Source: Odontesthes bonariensis (lineage: Eukaryota; Chordata; Actinopteri; Atheriniformes; Atherinopsidae). From it: a stretch of 64,000 bases of DNA. Shown piece after piece: positions 32,676 to 42,280 of the stretch. Position numbers and translations under genes: made by a program. Below the pieces are notes generated by a model. It saw only the letters and a list, made by a program, of their open reading frames with translations, was not told the origin of the DNA and ran no database searches. The stretch is taken from positions 15,708,436 through 15,772,435 of the forward strand of contig NC_134506.1 of assembly GCF_027942865.1 (NCBI RefSeq), read 5' to 3'. Each line of letters begins with the position of its first letter. Within the stretch, counting starts at the first letter, position 1.

Positions 32676-33330
32676 TTATCCCGAATAGCTTCGTACAAGG
32701 GTTAATGGATCCTGGTCCGTATCTCCAAAATTACCACACTAAAATCACATGCCATGACACCAAACTTCTACAGTAGTACAAATATGGTCTGTACTCACCA
32801 AACGATGCATTTGGAAGTTTGAAAATAGTCCAGGAGTTTATTATTATCAACACAAGCCTGATAGCTTCTCTGCAGCTAAAGCTGCGTCGACGTCACTTCA
32901 GAGAGCTGGGAGCTTCAAAATAAGAGGAAGGTTGATCTACTACTGTAGACAACAAAGTATATGCTATATTCTACATGTTTTTTTTTATGAATTTTTATGT
33001 TGTAGAGTTGTGAAGTTATTTTATCAATGGAGAAATTGAGCAGCCTTGCTTTGTTGTCTACAGTAGTAGATCAACCTTCATCTTATTTTGAAGCTCCCAG
33101 CTCTCTGAAGTGACGTCGACGCAGCTTTAGCTGCAGAGAAGCTATCAGGCTTGTGTTGATAATAATTAACTCCTGGACTATTTTCAAACTTCCAAATGCA
33201 TCGTTTGGTGAGTACAGACCATATTTGTACTACTGTAGAAGTTTGGTGTCATGGCATGTGATTTTAGTGTGGTAATTTTGGAGATACGGACCAGGATCCA
33301 TTGACCCTTGTACGAAGCTATTAGGGATAA
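32676..33330. repeat. 655-bp foldback element
   Basis: Arms of 282 bp (32676-32957 and 33049-33330) are nearly perfect inverted copies around a 91-bp loop. The inner part (CTGCGTCGACGTCACTTC, GGAGTTTATTATT, CAAACTTCTACAGTAGTAC) is related to 20500-20660 of the TTAA MITE. It is present only in the right arm of the large palindrome, so it arrived after, or was lost from, the left arm. Confidence 0.92.
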
Positions 33331-33594
33331 CTCTGTAACTCAGCTGATGTTCAGCCAATATCGAAAAAACTGCGGGTGGGCTACTTGGCTGGATATCACG
33401 GTTCAAATGACCCCAGGTTGAATCTACTCCGGAGTATCACTTTCAGCGTCGTAGTCTTCACTGTGATGACTAGCTAGCTAAACGATGGGGTTAGCTAACA
33501 ATTAGACTCACTGAAATATTATACAATTTTCACGGTCAAATCTGTGGTTTATTGCACAACTTTAATAACCACAGATCCTTATATTTTTACTCAC

Positions 33595-33639
33595 TGTAGA
33601 CGAATTTCCATTAGAAGATGACGCCGGTTGACCCACCAT
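33595..33639 (-). other. Candidate first coding exon in right palindrome arm
   Basis: Mirror copy of the exon-like block at 27373-27417. The same 15 residues are encoded, with an intact ATG and GTGAG donor. Both copies read toward the centre of the palindrome. Confidence 0.4.
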
Positions 33640-34210
33640 GCCGCTCTCCTGGAGCGATGCCTGGTTGTTGCTGGCAGCAGGGCTGTTATCTGGAAGCTAG
33701 GAGCACCGCCATCCACAACCACAGTGAAACTTAGCAACAGCGGCCCCTAGCGGCAGCTCGTTCGCTTGCTTGACACATTTGTGAATGGGCTGCTGGATTT
33801 GTGTGTGGATCAGGTGCAGAAAGGCGAAAAGAAAGTCTCAAAATCCAAAAAAAAACGAGAGAAAATGAACAAAAATACGGCACAGAAAACAGGCTTGTGA
33901 CTTAATCCACAAATGCAGATGCACCAATTTATAAATACATTCTAATTTTGTAACTTTGATTTCACAAATATATGCAACGAAATTTGAAACAAATGTGTTC
34001 ACTTTCACATCCAAATCATGATGTATATATAAAAACCAAAATGAGTATTAATGAATTTAACAGTATTTGTATAAAACGCAGACTGTGAGACACAAAATGA
34101 AATATATTTATTTGTAAATAATGAAACGTATTTGTGATGTATGTGGAATTGGTGGATTGTCATTTACACATTTGTCAGCGGTTTTGAGACTAATCTCTCT
34201 CCATACCCAA

Positions 34211-34351
34211 GGAGGAAGGCAGGCTGCAGTCAACAAGCTGGACATGAAGACCCTTGATGAGCACATTGAGTCCTTCCATCCTTGTGTGAGCCCCTACAGA
34301 CGGGAGCATGCCCCACATCGGCGGTACCTCCCAAATTGTATATATTCATAA
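34211..34351 (+). pseudogene. Orphan coding-like fragment
   Basis: Directly outside the right palindrome border, an open frame reads GGRQAAVNKLDMKTLDEHIE, then SFHPCVSPYRREHAPHRRYL. The amphipathic, Arg/His-rich composition looks like real protein, and I have an impression of similar segments in uncharacterised fish proteins, but I cannot name a family. It is preceded by an acceptor-like CCCAAG and followed by a LINE tail. Probably a fragment of a repeat-derived gene. Confidence 0.35.
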
Positions 34352-34384
34352 CTGTTGCATATTTATTCTTCTGTGTATTTCTTT

Positions 34385-34495
34385 TATTTTATCACACCGT
34401 ACACTTTATGTATTTCTGTATGTATTTTCTTTTTAATGTAAAGCGTCTTTGAGAATTTTAAAAGTGCTGTACAAATAAAATGTATTATTATTATT
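34385..34495 (+). mobile_element. LINE 3' tail
   Basis: AAAGCGTCTTTGAGAATTTT, AAGTGCTGTACAAATAAAAT and a terminal ATT repeat match the 3' end of L2/CR1-like LINEs in fish. No coding part is recognised. Confidence 0.65.
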
Positions 34496-37208
34496 AATAT
34501 TAATATTATTACGATTTCCTAATCGAATGATTCTTGTAGAGTTTTTTATTTATTAGTTTATTTGTGATGGGACTTTGCATATTCATGTACATACAAAAAA
34601 AATAAGTTGTTGTGAATATGCCAGATTTAGCTCAGGAGCTAATTTCCATCTGCAGTTGTTTGAGTTGTCTGAAATTATTATTAAATATTTACTCATTTAA
34701 AATATGTGTCCCATTTATTCATTTCATTCAGTACTTTGTGTTTATAACCCACTGAAACAGATATGCTGCACCCAATAAAATCATGAACTTGTTTCAAAAG
34801 AATTTGAAAAGCCTTAACTATATTGTGTTACAATACATGTAACATATACATATAGATGTTGAACTGAAGTTGTTTTGCAGGGCTTTAACGTTAATGTGAT
34901 TTGTTGTAGGTATAGCAGATACATTACAGATACAGAAACACACCCAGATACACTGTCACAAAGACGTGGGATGCAAATACAAAATGGCTGGAGTCGCAGG
35001 TAGTGCTTCAACTGTGCGGTTTATTTACAGGGAGAGATATCTTATAAAGAAGCCAGTTATGTGGACACAAAGCAAGCCCTTACTTCAGCCCTCACACTCT
35101 CCACCCAAGTGTCTGGTCGGCCTGAGCCTTATATAGCCCCAAGCCCCGCCCCAAGACCAATCAAGCCAATTAACAGAGAAAACAATACTTCTGGCCACCA
35201 CATTTCACACACAGGCTCTGCAATAACCCCATTAACATTACATAACATATACAAACCATCACCATAATAAATCACGCTCCATTTGAGCAATTACAACCGA
35301 AAATATGAACAGACCCTGAACTCTCCCCCTCCACTTAGAGGGGAGATGGTATAGTCCGCAGCCGACCATATTATAAAAGGCTGCTGCTTCTGCTGCTCTG
35401 TTTGCTCTCCCAGGCAGGCACAGAGGAGCAGGAGGATGGCAGCAGCAGTTCAGGTAACTATCCTAAAATAAAGAAAACTTGAGAAAACAAATGTGATTAG
35501 TGTGGGGGGTTTTTTGTACTTCTGTTGGAGATATGATTGAGCATTAGTCCAATGTGGTGCGTGCACTCACCACCAAACCAGTGGGGAACAATGCAGATAT
35601 GATCCATGTATGAAAGACTGAGGGTGCTTTACCATGTATCACCTGTGTGTAGTGACGAGGGTTTCGTCACATACACATCAATCTAATACTCACAAATAAT
35701 AATGTGGTCCTATTCAAAATAAATTGGCCCCATTTGGGCCTTGATACAGCTTAGCAATGTAAGACACTTTAAGCGGCAATTTCAGCACCAGAACAAATTG
35801 CGGGTGGAAAATATTGGCCTAAAATGGTCAGATCACTTTGGGTTTGGTGTGTCCATGTTCAGGAAAACAAATGGTTCCAATTAGTCCAAATACAGTGTAT
35901 CTAACACACCTATAGCCCAAGTTGTGACAAAATAGTTTTTGAAGAATCTGTAGTTACTGCCTTTTTCCTTGGTATGGTGCCACATTTTTGTGGTAATGCA
36001 AAGCACCACAGTAATACAAAGCAAGAACACAGTAACTGCAAAATAGCGGTAAAACATCAAATCAAATATGAGGATTAATATCTACAAAGAATAAGCTAAT
36101 ATAAAGTAACAAAACTGCCACATGTCCATTCATCTACCTACAACTACTTGGCTGGATGACAGGATAACTTTAAAATAATTTTTCAGAGTTTTGCAGTCTG
36201 CGTAGTTACTGCCTTTTTGAGTTCACCAAATAGTACACCTACTTAACATCCCTCTGTGTTCTGCTTTTGGGTCTCATCCTGAGAGGAAATATGAGTAAAC
36301 TGAGTAGTTCCACAGTAAATCAGATGTCATTTTCAAATGTTTTCTTTCGCAAAACCACAAATTCCTCATAAGGACGCTGGAGGGGGAAGGGGAGGGGTGA
36401 ATGACACGGTTACCACAGTGTTTTCAATAATTCATGCTTTTTTTTAATCGTGTGGACATCATTTGATGACTTGTTTTTCACTTCTGAGTTATGTTAGATG
36501 ATATTTCATGAAACGCTTTTGTCACTTCCTGGTTGGGTGCAGTTAACAACATCACTTGGTCAGAGGCAGAAAATGGTCATAGTTAGGGCCAAAATACATA
36601 TTTGTACATAGAATTACCACCTTCACAGATGCCATTTTGCTGGTTGCTTTGGTTACATATATATGCCACACATTACGTCTTGGTTGGGTTTAGGCAATGA
36701 CCGAAGTTAGAAAACAAGCATGATTACGACTGAAATGCATTCCTTTTCAAACATGACAATAATCTTTAGAGATGCTATTTTTTACCATTCACAACTGCAT
36801 TTGCTCTTAGCCACTTGAAGTTGCATATTCTTCAAACATAATTATAGGTCATTTTGAGCAAATAACCTAGTTTGTATTTCAGTCTCCTCTCCAGCAAGCT
36901 TTCCCTCTTCGTGGCAACTCTCAAAACAAAAGTAATACAGTATCAAAAGGGAAGGGAAGTGAGTTTCTTTTGGTTTCATGCACATCATTTCTTTCTCTAA
37001 AAAACCCAGGATGGTGACAGCCAAATGACAAATGCAAGTTATCAGATTAGCAGTTCATAGATCAACTAGTGACGTCACAGTGGCCCATCATTTATATCAT
37101 TCTATGGTTACTACCACAATTCTTCATGGACTGGGCTGGGCTTGGATCATTATGTCTAACCCCTCCCCCTTTGATGACAATATCCAGCCAGCCACTTTCA
37201 ATACCCAC
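34496..37208. other. Intergenic, no firm gene
   Basis: AT-rich. One point deserves mention: TATAAAAG at about 35372, followed 70 bp later by ATGGCAGCAGCAGTTCAG and a GTAACT donor (35453/35454), looks like a small promoter plus first exon, but no next exon is seen. The remainder shows nothing that I can support. Confidence 0.4.
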
Positions 37209-37212
37209 TTAA

Positions 37213-38418
37213 AGGAGAATTCCGGCATTTTTACAAACATATCCCATCTGTTGGAGACCCAGGAAAGTTGGCCAAAGGGAAAAACGCGAGAAATTTTCAT
37301 GCCCGCTGCGCAACGTTGTCCGATTGCGCTAATTTCCATGAAAGCGGGCTCTATCGGGCAAGCTTTTAACCTTTCCTGAGGCTCTTAACGTGTATCAAAA
37401 TACTTTTTACCGAATTGGTCGTGGTGTCAGTAGCAATACAATTCAACCCAGCAGCTAACCATACCATTAGCTAGCACAGACATGATACATTTTGAGATTT
37501 CAAAACAGCGCACCTACCTCTCTCAGCTTCCGTGTTCCACAGGCGTGCGCACAAATTAATCGATCGCCGAAGTCATACACTGTAGTATTCCAAAATTGTC
37601 TTTTTGTCCACCAAAAACGACTCTCGGAAACCGAACTACACATTGCCATGTTTGTTATTGTTTCCTATCGAACAGCTGACTCGTTTCAACACCCATTTTC
37701 GCCTGATCTCATGACGTGTCACATGACTGCTGGAAGGAGCGGACCTTCGCCCATTATTCAGCTGCGGGAGATAAGAACCCTCGGGATTTTATTGGAAGCA
37801 ATTTCAGATGGACAGTTCGTAAGATTCTGATGTTGGAATGGAAGAGTTTGACGAGTTTGATGGTCGGGGTTATCTTTTTGAACCAGAATACACTGATGAA
37901 GAGTTGTTGGCACAAGATGCAGCGAGGATGGCTCAAAACGATGATCCAGAAACGGGAGCTGCTGCTAGGTCACGCATTGGGGAGACATGGTGGTGCAGAT
38001 GTGGACATTGTATTGCACTGACCACAGAGGAAGACAGTACTTTGGAATATATAGTGTATGACTTTGGCGATCGATTAATTTGTGCGCACGCCTGTGGAAC
38101 ACGGAAGCTGAGGTAGGTGCGCTGTTTTTGAAATCTCAAAATGTATCATGTCTGTGCTAGCTAATGGTATGGTTAGCCCCTGGGTTGAATTGTATTGCTA
38201 CAGACACCACGGCCAATTCGGTAAAAAGTATTTTGATACACGTTAAGAGCCTCAGGAAAGGTTAAAACCTTGCCCGATAGAGCCCGCTTTCATGGAAATC
38301 AGCGCAATCGGACAACGTTGCACAGCGGGCATGAAAATTTCTCGCGTTTTTCCCTTTGGCCAACTTTTCTGGGTCTCCAACAGATGGGATATATTTGTAA
38401 AAATGCCGGAATTCTCCT
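37213..38418. mobile_element. Long-TIR TTAA-type (Kolobok-like) element
   Basis: Terminal inverted repeats of about 380 bp (37213-37592 and 38041-38418) start AGGAGAATTCCGGCATTTTT. TTAA lies on the left (37209-37212) and a degraded ATAA on the right. Between the arms is a plus-strand frame with a P2X7-tail-like cysteine motif. There is no transposase catalytic core, so the copy is non-autonomous. Confidence 0.82.
37838..38116 (+). CDS. P2X7-ballast-like open frame in the TIR element
   Basis: 93 codons. An acidic start (MEEFDEFDGRGYLFEPEY, DEELLAQDAARMAQ) is followed by RIGETWWCRCGHC and TTEE. This resembles the R-x-G-x-x-x-W-C-x-C-G-x-C...TE block that starts the zinc-binding C-terminal 'ballast' domain of P2X7 receptors, which also occurs in many non-receptor fish proteins. 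The later paired Cys are absent here; the frame runs into the right TIR and meets a GTAGGT donor-like site after CTGAG. It may be the first exon of a transposon-borne gene whose rest is deleted. Function unknown. Confidence 0.5.
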   Translation: MEEFDEFDGRGYLFEPEYTDEELLAQDAARMAQNDDPETGAAARSRIGETWWCRCGHCIALTTEEDSTLEYIVYDFGDRLICAHACGTRKLR

Positions 38419-38432
38419 ATAATCTAACTCAG

Positions 38433-38740
38433 GGCCGCATAGGGGGCTGGAGCCTCTCTGAGCTGCCACTGGGTGAGAGGCGGAGTTCACCCTGTTCGGG
38501 TCGCCAGTCCATCAATGGGCCATACAAACGAGAGGAACATCTGCGCATGCTCACACTTACTCCTAAGGTCAACTTGGAATACCCAGTTAACCGAACATTT
38601 ATTTTTTTGGACGTTATGAGGAAGCTGGAGTATCTGGAGAGAACCCACTCATACACGGGGAGAAAATGCAAACAAAAATCCAGGATTCAGTCATGTGTCC
38701 TCTTGCTGTTGGGCAACGATGCTAACCGCCACACTATTGC
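38433..38740 (+). mobile_element. LINE (L2/CR1-type) 3' fragment
   Basis: GGGGGCTGGAGCCTCTCTGA, GTGAGAGGCGGAGTTCACCC, GGTCGCCAGTCCATCAATGG and GAGAACCCACTCATACACGG, ending with the AACGATGCTAACCGCCACAC tail word. It directly abuts the long-TIR element. Same family as 8930-9165. Confidence 0.7.
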
Positions 38741-39045
38741 CCAGACGGACAACAATATAGATCAGATATATTCTCAGTTTGAATTGTTTAATAGCTGTTG
38801 ATAATACTGTTTGATAGGATGTGAGGAAATATTAACACTAAATGTTTGAGTCTCCACATACCATACCCTGTTGAATCCAAATAAAAGTGAAGAATGGAGA
38901 ATGTTGAAATAACAAGGAATTTGAGCAAATGAGATATAATTTGATTTTACCTTTTAATATTTGTTTTTAAATCTCCAGTTTTTCTCTCTCCAAGGTCTCT
39001 CTTATCATGAGTTTCATGATACATTGGGTGAAATTTTTACAAATA

Positions 39046-39797
39046 AAAGGAAACATCCTTGAAGCTCTGATCCTTCAGCGTGAATCTTAAAGCTGTTGGA
39101 GCATGATCTGAGAATGGTGTTTTGTAATGAACCCCATTACAGTTTCAAGAAAGTAAGTTTTAAGAAATTGAAATAAAATGGGATTTATTGAAACTTTCAT
39201 TTAGTTATGCAAGGGACATGATTAGCACACATTTGTTCTATATGGACTTATGGACTTATTTTATACCTATTCACAGCTTAAACTGCATGAAAGTATGTTT
39301 AACAGACTGTTTCACTCATGTGATCAAACAGAGGAAGTGTGCCCATAAACCATAACAATGTGAATTATTTCTAAACACAAAAATCTCTACTCTCACTAAT
39401 CCCAACCCAGTGCATGCACTCCAAGTACAGTTGAAACAGACTGGTGATTCTGCATTAACCTGATTCCAGACCTTTTCATTTCTCACATCTCAATTTCTTT
39501 CTTTCTTTCAATCAGATTTGATAATGGCTTTAAAAGACCGTAATGATTCAGGTAGATTACCAGGCACACTACGTTTCAGTTATAAACCCCCGTGGAAGAC
39601 TTGTTTCCTCTGTATGTTGCAGGGTGATGGACTGTTTGACACATAGCAGCTCATGCTTCAAACTGAGTCAAACACGAACAACGAGGAGTGTTTGCTTCTC
39701 AAAAAAATCAGATATTTTATGAGACAACAATACTTGAAAGCTTTAAACATTTTCTCTCGATTTTTTTTCCGTGTGCATGTGTTTATCTGAGTCGTTT
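39046..39797. repeat. Direct duplication upstream of gpa33, copy 1
   Basis: Diverged copy of 41004-41677 in the same orientation and order. Anchors: AAAGGAAACATCCTTGA, AGACTGTTTC, CACAATGTGAATTATT, ACCTTTTCATT..CTC, GACACATAGCAGCTCA, ATCAGATATTTTA(T/C)GAG and GTGTGCA..TGTTT.TCTGAGTC. No coding frame is preserved. Confidence 0.8.
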
Positions 39798-41003
39798 AGC
39801 ACTTCAAATGTATCATTATAAGGATTATTCTGTCCAAGAAAATCAACGTGACCAATGCCAATCTTGTTTTGTGCACAACCTGTAGTTAACCTTTGAAACC
39901 TTTCATTGACTGATACCATCTATTTGTCTCTCAGTGTTGATGATTACAGACAGATTTACAGACAACCATACAGCCACTAATAACCGATCATAGAGAAGAA
40001 CCCTTATTTGGTGAAGTTCATATCTTGTCACAGGCAGTTAATAAGTCGATTCTTCTGTTTGTACGTCAAGTCAAGCTCCTTAATGACCATTTTTATGCTT
40101 GTGGAGTACAAAGAACAAAAGGCCATGAACTAATAGCAATCGCTAAAGCATCTTATTGTCGGCCTTTGGGTGCTTTGACAAGCTTTGGCACCAGTGAGCT
40201 GTTTTTGAACTCAAGGTGCAAAGTTTGATCGATTGGAAGTTCACTGCATTGTAAATAGGTTTTGTCATTTCATTTCAACAACACCAACAACTGTTGAATA
40301 TTGAAGGGATCCAGATTGCCAGTGTTACCATTAAACTGTTTTATGATTTTATTGCAGTTAGTTGTATGAACACGTTGGTTGCAGAATATTTAATTTCTAT
40401 AGTTTTGGGACACTAAGTCCCTAAAGCAAAACAATTGTCTTGACATTATTTTTATGTTTGAAAAGTGGTTGAAATGTATTATGAAACATGTTCATTTAGG
40501 ACATTTTTGAAGATATGGGTTTTTACGATTTTGGCTCTTTTGCAATCTGGAAGTGCGTTATATATGCTCAATGCTTTTATATGAATGTTTTTTATAAAGG
40601 TCTAGTGTAATTGGTCATAGATTCACAATAACAAAAGTACATGTTTTTGATCTAAGTAATCCACGAAACACATTTTTACATATCTTTGTGTCAAAATAAC
40701 ACACTCGGTGTTAAATTGATCGACACAAAAGAACAAACACATTGGCAGTGTCAAATTAAACAGAAAACGTAGTCTTTGAGCTGATCCAACACATTGTTTG
40801 TGCTCAGCATATCTGTTTTGAGAGTGTGCGTAGTAAACCCTTGTCAAACAAGTTCAAACACATCTCTCTTTCTAGCAAAAACCCGCACTTCTGCACCAGC
40901 CTTGTGTTGTGTCAAGGTTTGTTTTAGCCTGTCATTTAATGATCCTGGTATTTCTCATACAGCATAAAGATGGTTGTTTTTTTACACATTTGATGATGAA
41001 GAC

Positions 41004-41677
41004 AAAGGAAACATCCTTGATGCCCACATTTGTCAATATGAATCAAAAAGCTGTTGTAGCATCATCTTGGGATAGTGTTTTGCAATCAATCCTTTTACAA
41101 TAAGTATTGTTTCAAGAAACTGAAATGGGAAGGGGTTTTTGCAAATTCTCATTAAATTATACAATCAGCACACATATTTTCTTCAACCACAAAAAGATAT
41201 GTTTCTCAGACTGTTTCCCTCATTTGGTCAAATACAGAAAAGGTATTCAAATGAACCATCACAATGTGAATTATTAACAATAACCTAAATAATAAGCACC
41301 ACCCACACTACCTGCAATCCAGTGTATACACCGCAGGCGCAGATAAAGCGGAACAGTAATCTGACTCCCAACCTTTTCATTGCTCTCATCTCCATTTCTT
41401 TCTCTCTCTTTTTTAAACAGCAAATCTGATTTTATTAATGAATTTGAAACATAGTGATGATTCATTCCAAGCAGATTGTGTTTCAATTATAAATCATAGC
41501 AGAGGTACTGAGGATGACTTGTTTCATAGTAGATTGACATGCTGTTGGACACATAGCAGCTCAAATTAAGTCAAAGGAGTGTGCACTTCTCTCAAAATCA
41601 GATATTTTACGAGTCAACGAACCATGATAACTTCTCTTTTGGTTTCTTTCGTGTGCACATGTTTGTCTGAGTCATTT
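41004..41677. repeat. Direct duplication upstream of gpa33, copy 2
   Basis: Second copy of 39046-39797, about 1.9 kb downstream and ending 600 bp before the gpa33 start. The two are clearly diverged with many indels, so the duplication is old. Confidence 0.8.
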
Positions 41678-41897
41678 CAACCTTGTCAAACGGGTTTGAC
41701 ATGGGAAAAAAACCTCACTTGTGTTGTTCCAGCACCCATTAGGTTTCAACATTAGATTTCCTTCAATGCTCCTTGTGTTTCTCTTACAACACAAAGCTAA
41801 TAGTAAAATAATAAATAGCAGAGAAATCCAGAAAAAAAATGTCTGTTAAAACTATGGGCATCAGACACCACAAGCCACTAAAAGCCAAAAAAATTGA

Positions 41898-41915
41898 CCC
41901 CCCCCCCCCCCCCCC
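41898..41915. repeat. Poly(C) tract of 18
   Basis: Unbroken run of 18 C on the plus strand, about 365 bp upstream of the gpa33 ATG. Long G/C homopolymers are uncommon in AT-rich fish DNA and are also error-prone in sequencing. Confidence 0.95.
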
Positions 41916-42243
41916 TACACATTTTGATTCTAAACTAAATGGGAAACAAATCGTCCAGCTGTGTCAAATCCACAGACAAGCAATCTGATGAAGGAGTATC
42001 CCTGAAAAGCCAGGTATGCTGGACGACAAGACAAGCAGAGACAGGTACAGTGGGCGGAACAAAAATGCAGGCGGTGGCGCAGAATGTGCTGTGATTGGTG
42101 GAAAGCAAAGAAAAATCATCCAGGGCGGCTGACTTTGCCCAGCGCGCTCATCATTATGTGTACAGCTTCGGGTTTCGATGCAAATTTGTCCCCAACGGCT
42201 CCACTTCCTATTTTCATTTCTGTAAAAACGACCAAATAGAGAA

Positions 42244-42272
42244 TATATAAACATATAAAAGACATATAAAAG
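42244..42272 (+). promoter_or_regulatory. Cluster of TATA-like words before gpa33
   Basis: Three TATA-like words (TATATAA at 42244, ATATAAAAG near 42253, TATAAAAG at 42265) precede the ATG at 42281. Only the first leaves room for a start site, with a 5' UTR of a few bases. The real start may be further upstream. Candidate only. Confidence 0.3.
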
Positions 42273-42280
42273 CCTTTGCC

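Larger units (their letters stand above)
26806..34205. repeat. 7.4-kb inverted duplication (palindrome)
   Basis: Two inverted-repeat blocks nest around one centre. Block 1: 26806-27570 pairs with 33442-34205 (765 and 764 bp). Block 2: 27897-28560 pairs with 31654-32308 (664 and 655 bp). By eye the arms agree over the great majority of positions, with scattered substitutions and short indels. Between the blocks the left arm has a diverged tandem array (27571-27896), and the right has unrelated sequence with a 655-bp foldback. The outer borders read TA-TGGAGAGAG / CTCTCCA-TA, so this could be a DNA element with very long TIRs and a TA target, or a duplicated host segment. Confidence 0.9.
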
